This document shows positions 26,093-34,225 of a stretch of DNA of 48,181 bases, piece after piece. Origin of the DNA: Caulobacteraceae bacterium (GTDB lineage Bacteria > Pseudomonadota > Alphaproteobacteria > Caulobacterales > Caulobacteraceae); NCBI GenBank assembly GCA_947441065.1, contig CANESI010000021.1:1-48181 (forward strand), given 5' to 3'. The first letter of the stretch is position 1; each line of letters begins with the position of its first letter. The notes under the pieces are model-generated. The model did not search any database and had not been told where the DNA came from. It saw only the letters and a program-made list of their open reading frames with translations. The position numbers and the translations under genes were made by a program.

Positions 26093-27400
26093 ATGCTCAA
26101 AGACCAGACCGGCCTTTTGATGGCGGGCTCCGAAGAGGCTGTAGCCCATTATAACCGGGCGATTGGCCACCTCTTGGCCTTTCAGCCCGAGGTGGTGGCC
26201 CAGACCGAAGCCGCGCGAGCGGCCGATCCAAGCTGTGTCATGGCTCAGGCCTTGCGGGCCTATCTGGGGCTGATGTCGAGTGAATATCCTGATGCGGTAA
26301 ATGCTGCGCGCTTTGTGAAGGGGCTGACCTCGACCGACGCGCGTGAGACATTCCATCTCAGCGCCATCGGCCAATGGATTGCCGGAGACTGGCACGGGGC
26401 GAGCCGCACGCTGGATCAACTGCTCAGCCTCTATCCGCGCGATATTTTGGCCCTCTCGGTCGGCCATCAGCTCGACTTCTTCTTGGGCGAGGCGGGCAAT
26501 CTGAGGGGCCGTATCACGCGGGCCCTACCGCACTGGGACCCAGATCATCACCTCTATGGCTATCTGCTGGGCATGCAGGCCTTTGGGCTGGAAGAGTGTG
26601 GACAGTATGAGGCGGCCGAAAAGGCTGGACGGGCCGCGATCGCCCATCATGCGGATGATGTCTGGGCCATCCATGCGGTGGGCCATACCTATGAGATGCG
26701 CGGTCTCTTCGAAGAGGGCATCGATTTTCTCGACAGCCAAAGCCCGTCTTGGACGACCAGCAACTTCCTCAAGGTCCATACCAGCTGGCACAAGGCGATT
26801 TTCGCGCTTGAACAGCAAGATTACGAGGCGGCGCTGGCCATCTGTGACGAGACCCTAAGTTCCGACCAATCGCTGCGCACCGCCCTAGAGATGGCTGATG
26901 CGGGCAGCCTGCTGTGGCGCGTCCATCTGGACGCAGTGGATGTTGGATCTCGGTGGGAGCCCTTGGCCGAGGCTTGGGCAAGCAAAGACCCGACCTGCTG
27001 GTACGTCTTCAACGATCTCCACGCGATTTTGGCGATGGTCGGCGCAGGTCGGCAGGCGGAGGCCGAGGCGATCGTGGCGCGGATGGAGGCGTCGGTCCTC
27101 AGCCCAGAGCGCCTTGTCAGTAACGGTCTGGCCATGGCCTCGGCGGGCCTGCCTGTGGCTCAGGCGCTCACCGCCTTTGGCCGGGGCAACTATGGGCAGA
27201 CGGTCTCGATCATGGCTCCGATCCGGCATCAACTGTCGATCTTTGGCGGCAGCCACGCCCAGCGCGATGTGTTCCAGCGCACCCTGTTGGTCGCCGCACG
27301 GCGTGCGGGGCAGACCGGCTTTGCTCAGATCCTGTGTCAAGAACGGCTAGAGGCACGCCCCACCAGCGTCTGGACCGCCACCCAAAGTCGGCTCCTATAG
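26093..27400 (+). CDS. TTC38-like tetratricopeptide repeat protein
   Basis: A 435-aa soluble helical-repeat protein resembling TTC38 (tetratricopeptide repeat protein 38). Typical stretches are ALPHWDPDHHLYGYLLGMQAFGLEE, WAIHAVGHTYEMRGLFEEGIDFL and FLKVHTSWHKAIFALEQ. It has no signal peptide. Bacterial members often sit next to metabolic genes, but their role is unknown. It converges on the histidine kinase gene with a 13-base gap. Confidence 0.82.
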   Translation: MLKDQTGLLMAGSEEAVAHYNRAIGHLLAFQPEVVAQTEAARAADPSCVMAQALRAYLGLMSSEYPDAVNAARFVKGLTSTDARETFHLSAIGQWIAGDWHGASRTLDQLLSLYPRDILALSVGHQLDFFLGEAGNLRGRITRALPHWDPDHHLYGYLLGMQAFGLEECGQYEAAEKAGRAAIAHHADDVWAIHAVGHTYEMRGLFEEGIDFLDSQSPSWTTSNFLKVHTSWHKAIFALEQQDYEAALAICDETLSSDQSLRTALEMADAGSLLWRVHLDAVDVGSRWEPLAEAWASKDPTCWYVFNDLHAILAMVGAGRQAEAEAIVARMEASVLSPERLVSNGLAMASAGLPVAQALTAFGRGNYGQTVSIMAPIRHQLSIFGGSHAQRDVFQRTLLVAARRAGQTGFAQILCQERLEARPTSVWTATQSRLL

Positions 27401-27413
27401 ATCCGGCGAAGGG

Positions 27414-29045
27414 TTAGACTTCGGCCATCTGCGGTTGGCTAGAGGCCAACTCGTCCAAGACCTTGATCAGGACATTGGCCAAGCTATCGGCCTTGATAGG
27501 CTTGGAAACAACACCGTTGATACCAGCGCTCTCATACTCGCTCATATGGTGGGTCATGGCGTTGGCGGTCACCGCGATGATCGGTGTCTTGGCCCTTCCG
27601 GTCGCCCGTTCTTGCTCACGAATGAAGCGGCTGGCTTCCACGCCGCCCATAACCGGCATCTGAATGTCCATCAGAATAATGTCCCAGGTCTGGCTTTCCC
27701 AGGCGTCGACCGCGAGCTTGCCATTCTCGACCACGGTCAAGGTAATGCCGAACTGCTCCATCAAGGTGCGGAGCACCAACTGATTGACCAGATTATCCTC
27801 GGCGGCCAGGACGCGAAGGCTCTGCACGATCTCTTGCGAGGCGACCGGCTCATCATCATTGACGACCCGTAGCGTCTCGGTGGCGTCACGCAAACGCGGG
27901 ATCTGCAAGAAGGCCGTAAAGGTCGAGCCCTTGCCCAGCTCGCTCTCTACCCGAATAGAGCCACCCATCAACTTGGCGAGGTCCCGAGAAATACCCAACC
28001 CTAAGCCCGTGCCGCCAAAGTTACGATTGACGCTGGCATCGGCCTGAACAAAGGGATCGAACACGCCGTCCAAACGCTCGGACGCGATACCTATGCCGGT
28101 GTCCAACACCGAGATTTCGAGCCCGCCGTCAACCAGTCTGGCCGACAGGATCACACGGCCTTCTTTGGTGAATTTCAACGCATTGGAGAGGAAATTGTAA
28201 GCCACCTGACGCACGCGCGTCGGGTCACCCAAATAGATACCGGCCGCGGGGTCAATATCTAGGATGAAGGAGATCCCAGACTTATTGGCGATGGCCGTAA
28301 AGGCCGCATAGGCCCCGCTTAGGACCTCTCGAATATCGAACTCAATGGATTCCAGCGACATCTTGCCCGCTTCGATCCGGGAAATATCGAGCAAATCATT
28401 CAAGATCGCGAGCAGGGCGTCACCAGACTCCCGAACGATTTCCAAGCGCGAGCGCTGCTGTTCGGTGGGTGCATCCTTTAACAGAGCATGGACCATGCCC
28501 AGAACGCCATTGAGCGGGGTTCGGATCTCATGGCTCATGACCGACAGGAAGGTGGATTTGGCGCGGTTCGCCGCCAGGGCCTCATCACGCGCCTTGGCCA
28601 GATTGGTGGCCAGATCCTTCATTTCTGACATGAGAACAGATTGCAGGCCCATCGAGGTGCCGATGGCCATGGACTGATCCGCTGAAGAAAAGTCCGATGC
28701 GGAAAGGTCCATCTCACCCCACTTCTGGGCCGTCATAGCCGAATGGGCCATGCAGAACAGATAGCCGCGCTCGACCTCTATGACTGTTCCGACCAGATTG
28801 ACCCGGCCATCCATCGACTTGAACTGCAGAGCACTTGAACGCCTAGCGGCGACCGCAGGATCAAAGCCCGACCTTGGCCGTTCAATCTTAAAACAGTGGG
28901 TTAAAGGCACGCCCGCCGCCGCATCAGGTATCAGTTTGCGAAGGGATCGGCCGACAGATCTAAGAACCAGTTCCTGATCTGTTAGGATGTAACAGGGGAA
29001 CAGATTTTCAAGCTGGTCTTCAGAAAATTGAAATTGATCGACCAT
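27414..29045 (-). CDS. H-NOX-associated hybrid histidine kinase (HNOBA-HisKA-HATPase-REC)
   Basis: A 543-aa signalling protein. Residues about 15-105 match the HNOBA (heme-NO-binding-associated) domain (NLFPCYILTDQELVLRSVGRSLRKLIP ... YLFCMAHSAM). A coiled linker leads to HisKA with phospho-accepting H172 (MSHEIRTPLNG) and an HATPase with N288, DTGIGI and the GGTGLGLGIS lid. A receiver domain (about 411-530) has acidic E416-D417 and phospho-acceptor D460 (ILMDIQMP). No transmembrane helix. The gene follows the H-NOX sensor after 7 bases. In known systems H-NOX with NO bound inhibits its kinase. The output target, probably via a phosphotransfer protein, is not in the window. Confidence 0.92.
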   Translation of the reverse strand: MVDQFQFSEDQLENLFPCYILTDQELVLRSVGRSLRKLIPDAAAGVPLTHCFKIERPRSGFDPAVAARRSSALQFKSMDGRVNLVGTVIEVERGYLFCMAHSAMTAQKWGEMDLSASDFSSADQSMAIGTSMGLQSVLMSEMKDLATNLAKARDEALAANRAKSTFLSVMSHEIRTPLNGVLGMVHALLKDAPTEQQRSRLEIVRESGDALLAILNDLLDISRIEAGKMSLESIEFDIREVLSGAYAAFTAIANKSGISFILDIDPAAGIYLGDPTRVRQVAYNFLSNALKFTKEGRVILSARLVDGGLEISVLDTGIGIASERLDGVFDPFVQADASVNRNFGGTGLGLGISRDLAKLMGGSIRVESELGKGSTFTAFLQIPRLRDATETLRVVNDDEPVASQEIVQSLRVLAAEDNLVNQLVLRTLMEQFGITLTVVENGKLAVDAWESQTWDIILMDIQMPVMGGVEASRFIREQERATGRAKTPIIAVTANAMTHHMSEYESAGINGVVSKPIKADSLANVLIKVLDELASSQPQMAEV

Positions 29046-29052
29046 TGACCGG

Positions 29053-29592
29053 CTATTGCGCCATCAGGATCGTAAAGATGCGCGCGCCATCCGGCGCCTG
29101 TGCGTACACGACCTCTCCCTTGATCCCAAACCGGTCCATCAAACCCCGGAAAAGGCCACGAACGAAGTTCTCAAGGCCCGCGCGGTTGGAGATATACTCA
29201 ATTTCGATCCTGTGCTCGTCCTCGGCCAATATGGCGAACTGAGGCAAGTCCGCGTCCGGCATGGCGATCTGGATGCTGGCATGCATCCGGTCGAGATTAG
29301 CAAGCGACTCACCAAGCGACCGGCCTAAGACGGTCATCACTGTTGCGTAGGGCCCGCCCCAAGCCGCGGCCACCCAATGTTCCCCAAAGGCGTGAAGCGT
29401 ATCGTCAACCGACAGATTGGCGACTTCGGCCGCCGTCGTGATCAGTTTGAACGTCACCTCATCGGGATAGGATTCCCCACTCACGAAAGAGGTATCGTCG
29501 AGTTCGGCGCGCTTGAGAATCTCGTCCCAAGCCTGTTGTCCAAACTGGGCCAGTACCATGTCCCTTGCGGATCTATGGATCATACCAAACAT
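29053..29592 (-). CDS. H-NOX heme nitric oxide/oxygen sensor
   Basis: A 179-aa stand-alone H-NOX domain that binds heme and senses NO or O2. The proximal heme ligand H104 (LANLDRMHASI) and the heme-propionate motif Y133-x-S135-x-R137 (YISNR) are present. The frame is open to 29679, but the H-NOX fold starts at MFGMIHRSARDMV. The ATG at 29592 has AGGGG eight bases before it. It forms an operon with the hybrid kinase. Whether it is NO-selective or binds O2 depends on distal-pocket residues I cannot assign by eye. Confidence 0.93.
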   Translation of the reverse strand: MFGMIHRSARDMVLAQFGQQAWDEILKRAELDDTSFVSGESYPDEVTFKLITTAAEVANLSVDDTLHAFGEHWVAAAWGGPYATVMTVLGRSLGESLANLDRMHASIQIAMPDADLPQFAILAEDEHRIEIEYISNRAGLENFVRGLFRGLMDRFGIKGEVVYAQAPDGARIFTILMAQ

Positions 29593-29711
29593 AACGACGC
29601 CCCCTGAATCTGAGGACTTTTTAACATAATAACGAAAGCTATCAATGTTCGGATTGGCGTTTCTTTCGTCGTTTCTCATGACGGAGGATCAGGGTTTTCG
29701 TCGCCATTGAC

Positions 29712-29731
29712 ACTTGCAATACAATAGTCAC
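29712..29731 (+). promoter_or_regulatory. ACTTGCA motif, site 1 (serine hydrolase)
   Basis: ACTTGCA at 29712-29718, followed at fixed spacing by A (position 15) and T (17). TTGACA overlaps its left edge (29707-29712). It lies about 113 bases upstream of the serine hydrolase start and points toward it. It is one of six related sites in the 29.7-45.1 kb region; see the finding on the shared motif. Confidence 0.4.
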
Positions 29732-29830
29732 TATTGGCTAAGGTGGGTGAAGCCGTGACAAGATCGGTGGACCCGAGGACTAGGCCCGTTGAGTGCGCGG
29801 TAGCCTTGATCAAACAGGCTGGGAACCCCA

Positions 29831-31150
29831 ATGAAAATGTCATCGAGACGATCCGCCCCCCTTTTGATTGGCCTGGCGCTCTTGGCCAGTTCCGCGACCG
29901 CTCAGGTTCATACCCTAGATGCTAAGGCCAGCGACCCGGTGACCATGGGCTGGATGGTCGGCTCACCCCCTCCGCCCGAGCGCACCGTTCGCCTCGAGGA
30001 TATGAGCTTTTTGACCTTCCCCCAGCTGCGTTGGAGCTTCTCGCACTGGCGCGAGCTTTACCCCACCGTCGAGATTTCTAAAGGCGACGGACCGGTGAAA
30101 GCCCTACCGCGCGCTGAGCGTAAGGCGCTTGATGCCGTGACCTTTATCCCCCTTGGCGGCACAAAGCCCATGACCTGGGAACAGTCGGTCTTGGCCAACT
30201 ATACCGATGGCATCATCGTCATGCACAAGGGCAAGATCGTCTATGAACGCTATCTTGGCGCCTTAAAGCCCAAAGGCCTGCACATCGCCCAATCGGTGAC
30301 CAAGTCATTCGTCGGGACCCTTGCGGCAACGCTGGTGGCCGAAGGCAAGTTGGACCCCAATGCGCTGGTGTCATACTATTTGCCAGAGCTCAAAACGAGC
30401 GCCTTCGGTGACGCGACCGTCCGTCAAGTGATGGATATGACCACCGGCTTGAACTATACCGAGATCTATACCGACCCCAATTCCGATGCCTTTGCCTTCG
30501 TCAGAGCCGCAGGCAGCCTGCCTCGTCCTGCGGGCTATACCGGCCCGACCAACAGCTACGACTATTTGAAAACGGTCAAAAAGGCCGGAGAGCACGGTCA
30601 GGCCTTTGGCTACAAATCGGTCAATGCCGAAGTCCTCGGCTGGCTGGTCAGCCGGGTTTCGGGCAAGCCTTTGGCAGAGGTCATGAGCGAGCGGTTCTGG
30701 GGTCCGATGGGCATGGAGCACGATGCCAACATCCAGATCGATACGAACGGCTCGGCCCTTGCTGCGGGCGGCCTAAATCTGAGCCTCAGGGATCTTGCGC
30801 GTTTCTGCGAGATGATGCGCTCAGGCGGCCGCTTCAACGACCGTCAGATCATCCCAGCCTCCGTGGTGGCCGACATTGCGAGTGGGGCGAGCAAGGCTGA
30901 TTTTGCCAAGGCGGGCTACCAAACCCTACCCGGCTGGAGCTATGCTGATCAGTGGTGGGTGTCGCACAACCGGTTTGGGGCCTATATGGCCAGAGGCGTC
31001 TATGGTCAGGCCTGCTATGTCGCGCCAAAGGCTGAGATGACGATTGTGCGTTTTGCCTCGTTCCCCTTAGCCGCCAACGCCAATCTCGATCCGACGTCGC
31101 TGCCAGCCTATGAGGCGGTTGCGGACTATCTGATAGCGCACCCGGAATAG
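29831..31150 (+). CDS. secreted serine hydrolase, beta-lactamase class C / NylB-like
   Basis: A 439-aa protein with a signal peptide (cleavage near ATA|QV, residue 24). The PF00144 domain has the catalytic S155-V-T-K158 (SxxK) and a Tyr motif at Y261-K-S (FGYKSVNAEVLGWL). The lead-in VGSPPPPERTVRLEDMSFLTFPQLRWSF is characteristic of 6-aminohexanoate-dimer hydrolase (NylB)-like enzymes, which include esterases and amidases. It is exported to the periplasm or beyond. The gene is divergent from the H-NOX operon across 238 bp, which holds an ACTTGCA site. It may release an ester- or amide-linked substrate for the catabolic genes downstream; that link is inference. Confidence 0.88.
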   Translation: MKMSSRRSAPLLIGLALLASSATAQVHTLDAKASDPVTMGWMVGSPPPPERTVRLEDMSFLTFPQLRWSFSHWRELYPTVEISKGDGPVKALPRAERKALDAVTFIPLGGTKPMTWEQSVLANYTDGIIVMHKGKIVYERYLGALKPKGLHIAQSVTKSFVGTLAATLVAEGKLDPNALVSYYLPELKTSAFGDATVRQVMDMTTGLNYTEIYTDPNSDAFAFVRAAGSLPRPAGYTGPTNSYDYLKTVKKAGEHGQAFGYKSVNAEVLGWLVSRVSGKPLAEVMSERFWGPMGMEHDANIQIDTNGSALAAGGLNLSLRDLARFCEMMRSGGRFNDRQIIPASVVADIASGASKADFAKAGYQTLPGWSYADQWWVSHNRFGAYMARGVYGQACYVAPKAEMTIVRFASFPLAANANLDPTSLPAYEAVADYLIAHPE

Positions 31151-31163
31151 GTCTACAGAGGGC

Positions 31164-32351
31164 TCAGAACCCCAGTTGGCGTGCGGCCAGATCGCGCAAA
31201 ATCTCTTCTGCGCCGCCGCCAATGACAAAGGTCCGTGCCTCGCGGTAGATTCGCTCGACACGATTGTCACCCGTATAGGCACTGCCGCCTAGGACCTGCA
31301 GGCTCTCACGCGCGCAATGTTCTAGCGTGGTGGTCGCGGCGACCTTGAGCATGGCCAGATCGGCGACGGGTGTCTCTCCTTGATGGAAGCGCCACACAAC
31401 CATGTCCATATAGGCATAGGTCGAGTTCAGGCGCTGGATCATCTGAACGATCTTCTGACGGATCACCTGATGGTCGATCAACCGCTGGCCAAAGGTCTTG
31501 CGCTCGCGTCCGAAGGCGATCGCTTCAGAGATCGCGGTTCGCGCCAAAGCAAGGGTCGCGGAGATGCCGCTAAACCGCTCGATGTTGAACTGGTTGGCGA
31601 GACCGGCGAACCCGCGGTTCTCAATCCCAATCAAATTAGTGATTGGGACCTCGACATTGTCGAAGCTGATGGAGCCATTATTGCCATTGTACCAGCCCAT
31701 ACCGGCGATGGGCTTAGTCGAGACCCCTGGGCGGTCGGCTTCAATGAGCAGCAGCGACAGGCCACCGACACCCGGCCCGCCGGTGCGCACTGCCGTCAGC
31801 ATAAAATCCGCTCGGGTCGCGCCCGAAATCAGGGTCTTACTGCCATTGACGATATAGTTGTCGCCGACCTTCTCGGCCGTAGTCTGAAAGCCTCCGACAT
31901 CTGAACCGCCCGAGGGTTCGGTGACAGCGAAGGCCATCTTCTTCAGGCCTGCCAGCACAGGTCGGGCGACCCGCTCGCGCATCTCTGGCGAGCCCAAACT
32001 GATCACTGGCGGCAGGGCGACCCAATGGGTGGCGAGGTCAGAAAACACCACGCCAGAGCCCAAACGATAGAACTCTTCGGCCAAAATGATCCGGTGATAG
32101 AGGTCGATATCCTCCCCCGTCCCGCCAAGCTCTTGGGCGAAACCCATGCCCAAAACGCCCGCCGCCGCCGCCTTGGTGTAAAGCGCGTCGGGGAAGGTCG
32201 CCGCGAGATCCCAATCCTTGAGGTTGGGTGCAATTTCAGCATCGACAAAGGCCCGAACCTGGTGGCGCCAAGCGTCGTGCTCGGCGGTCAGAAAGGGGCT
32301 CGGAGGGCGCAATCCGTCGAAATCCAGAACGGGCTTTTCGCTAGCGGCCAT
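31164..32351 (-). CDS. acyl-CoA dehydrogenase
   Basis: A 395-aa FAD enzyme for the first step of beta-oxidation. The N-terminal helical domain is followed by the middle beta-domain (KKMAFAVTEPSGGSDVGGFQTTAEKVGDNYIVNGSKTLIS) and the C-terminal domain ending in IYREARTFVIGGGAEEILRDLAARQLG. The short-chain catalytic Glu position is not the classic EGT; the enzyme resembles the FadE/LCAD-like branch. The ATG at 32351 has GAGGAGA six bases before it; the longer open frame to 32519 is antisense to the thiolase end and rejected. It probably shares a transcript with the thiolase 70 bases upstream and converges on the serine hydrolase. Confidence 0.92.
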   Translation of the reverse strand: MAASEKPVLDFDGLRPPSPFLTAEHDAWRHQVRAFVDAEIAPNLKDWDLAATFPDALYTKAAAAGVLGMGFAQELGGTGEDIDLYHRIILAEEFYRLGSGVVFSDLATHWVALPPVISLGSPEMRERVARPVLAGLKKMAFAVTEPSGGSDVGGFQTTAEKVGDNYIVNGSKTLISGATRADFMLTAVRTGGPGVGGLSLLLIEADRPGVSTKPIAGMGWYNGNNGSISFDNVEVPITNLIGIENRGFAGLANQFNIERFSGISATLALARTAISEAIAFGRERKTFGQRLIDHQVIRQKIVQMIQRLNSTYAYMDMVVWRFHQGETPVADLAMLKVAATTTLEHCARESLQVLGGSAYTGDNRVERIYREARTFVIGGGAEEILRDLAARQLGF

Positions 32352-32421
32352 TAACGGTCTCCTCGTCGCGTGACTTGCCGAACAAAACTCTGAAGCAGAA
32401 CAGGGCAATCGAACTGAAGGG

Positions 32422-33576
32422 TTAGGCGAGCCGCTCCACAACCATTGCCGCACCGATCCCGCCTGCACCTGTCGCCACCACGATGCCGAAGCGGCCATCA
32501 CAGGCGTCGAGGGCATCAAGGAGACTGGACATCAGGATCGCACCTGTCGCGCCCATGGGATGGCCCTTGGCCAAGTGACCGCCGCCGACATTGACCCTTT
32601 CCGGATCAACGCTCCAGTCGCGCAATAACTTGGCAATGGTAACGGCGAAAGCCTCCATGAACTCGACCCGGTCCATCTCTTCAAGCTTTAGACCGGCCTG
32701 CTTGAGGGCCCGCTCCATCGCGGTAAAACCGGCAAGCAAAGAGGCCGCAGGATCGCCGCCCGCTTCGGCATAGGCCAAGATACGAGCCCTAGCCCGCTCG
32801 CCAGGCGCCGGTGCCCCCCCGATCAGGGCCAAGCCTGCGCCATCACACATTGGCGGCGCGTGGCCGACCGTATGGCGATGATCAATCGGACCGTCGAGGG
32901 CCGCTTCATAGGTCTTGGCTAAGAGTTGGAAACTCGGCCTCATGGCCGCCAGCGACTCGGCCGTCGTCTTGGCCCGCAGGCATTCCTCTACGGCTAAGGA
33001 TCCCATTGGAATACGGGACGCAATCAAGGCTGGGCTGTCCTCCGCCAACTGAGAGCGCGTCTGTGACATGAGGGCGGTGGCGTCCATCGCCTCGCGCGTC
33101 ACATTCTCGGCCTCAGCCAAACGATCGGCTGCAAGGACAACGGGAATGTAGCGCGAGCGCTTGGGGAAACTCTCGTCGGTATAGTAGTCAGCGCCATCAC
33201 CCATGAACGGCACCCGAGACATCATCTCGACCCCACCGGCAAGAGCACGGTCAACGCCGCCCTGCACCACGCGCGCGGCCGCATGGCCAATCGCCGTTAA
33301 GCCTGAGACGCAATAGTTATTGAGCGAGAAGGCATAGGCACTTTCGGAAATTTTCGCATGGAGCTTGCTGACCAGAGCGATGTTGCCGCCTTGAGCGCCG
33401 ATCTGACCGACCGATCCCAAGATGAGGGCATCGACCTGATATGGATCGCGGCCACGCTGGGCCATCGCCTCGATCAGACCGCCGACCAGTTCCTGTGGCT
33501 TGAACGCTGCCAATCCCCCGTCCGGCCGCGCCTTTCCGCGCGGTGTACGCACCGCATCGTAAATCCACACATCCAA
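32422..33576 (-). CDS. thiolase-family acetyl-CoA acyltransferase with altered second catalytic residue
   Basis: A 384-aa thiolase that cleaves or forms 3-ketoacyl-CoA. The nucleophile C89 (LNNYCVSGLTAIG) and H339 (LAKGHPMGATGA) are present. The C-terminal motif that is normally C-x-GGG reads ATGAGGIG, so Thr369 replaces the acid/base Cys. The start is probably TTG at 33576 (MDVWIYDAVRTPRGK) behind GGGAG; the ORF is open to 33612. An ACTTGCA site lies 70 bases upstream. It is probably cotranscribed with the acyl-CoA dehydrogenase gene. Confidence 0.88.
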   Translation of the reverse strand: MDVWIYDAVRTPRGKARPDGGLAAFKPQELVGGLIEAMAQRGRDPYQVDALILGSVGQIGAQGGNIALVSKLHAKISESAYAFSLNNYCVSGLTAIGHAAARVVQGGVDRALAGGVEMMSRVPFMGDGADYYTDESFPKRSRYIPVVLAADRLAEAENVTREAMDATALMSQTRSQLAEDSPALIASRIPMGSLAVEECLRAKTTAESLAAMRPSFQLLAKTYEAALDGPIDHRHTVGHAPPMCDGAGLALIGGAPAPGERARARILAYAEAGGDPAASLLAGFTAMERALKQAGLKLEEMDRVEFMEAFAVTIAKLLRDWSVDPERVNVGGGHLAKGHPMGATGAILMSSLLDALDACDGRFGIVVATGAGGIGAAMVVERLA

Positions 33577-33632
33577 GAATAACTCTCCCGCCCTCGCCTC
33601 GCCCCACCGCAAGGTACGAGGATTGGCACACA

Positions 33633-33652
33633 GTGAATTCGATAATGCAAGT
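33633..33652 (-). promoter_or_regulatory. ACTTGCA motif, site 2 (thiolase)
   Basis: Minus strand ACTTGCAT begins at 33652, with conserved A and T at motif positions 15 and 17. It lies 70 bases upstream of the thiolase start, in the 109-bp gap after the NTF2-like gene. Confidence 0.4.
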
Positions 33653-33685
33653 GATGAGGCCGTCTAGCCTCTGGTCTTCCCCAAG

Positions 33686-34081
33686 CTATTTGCCAGCATT
33701 AGGGTCGGCCATCTGGAAATAATCGCGCCAACCGACGATCAGGTCGTCCCGGAACTCAATAATGCCCATATAGGGGTGACTGACCGTCTGGCCCGAGGCG
33801 TTGACATATTGCTCCCGGCCCTCCGTCAATAGCCGACCATCAACCTCAGCATAATGGTCGATCACCCAAGTCGAGTTGGTGTGGTTCGCCCAATATTTGA
33901 GGAAGAACTTTCCCACCCACTCCCGGCCCATCAAGGGGCGGGTTCCAACATGATAGTGGTACTCCACGTCTGGAGCGAAGAAGGCCAGAACGGCATCAAG
34001 GTTCTTTTCCGTGATGGTCTGCTGAAGCCGACGCAGGACGGCAATTTTCGGTTCGTTGGCGAGCTTTGGGGCTGCGGTCAT
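33686..34081 (-). CDS. NTF2-fold SnoaL-like protein 1
   Basis: A 131-aa cytoplasmic NTF2-fold protein of the SnoaL / limonene-epoxide-hydrolase-like superfamily. It has the helical start VLRRLQQTITEKNLDAVLAFFAPDVEYHY, then the curved sheet ending GIIEFRDDLIVGWRDYFQM. The WRDYF motif is the one that carries a catalytic Asp in epoxide hydrolases of this fold. The second polar motif reads EGREQY rather than R-x-D, so the chemistry is open. The ATG at 34081 follows GGAAGG. Single gene with its own ACTTGCA site; first of six such proteins in this locus. Confidence 0.82.
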   Translation of the reverse strand: MTAAPKLANEPKIAVLRRLQQTITEKNLDAVLAFFAPDVEYHYHVGTRPLMGREWVGKFFLKYWANHTNSTWVIDHYAEVDGRLLTEGREQYVNASGQTVSHPYMGIIEFRDDLIVGWRDYFQMADPNAGK

Positions 34082-34174
34082 CAGCGACCTTCCACGGGGC
34101 TAGAGGCTGGGTTGTCTGGGCGCACCGGACTGGTTCATCACCAAGGCCGAACCCGATGTTAAGACGCTAACCTC

Positions 34175-34194
34175 ATCAGTCCGGTTATGCAAGT
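34175..34194 (-). promoter_or_regulatory. ACTTGCA motif, site 3 (SnoaL-like 1)
   Basis: Minus strand ACTTGCATAAC begins at 34194, with A and T at positions 15 and 17. It is 107 bases upstream of the SnoaL-like gene 1 start, in the 144-bp gap after the CoA ligase stop. Confidence 0.4.
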
Positions 34195-34225
34195 AAGGTC
34201 GGGAGCGCGATCATTCCGATTCCCC

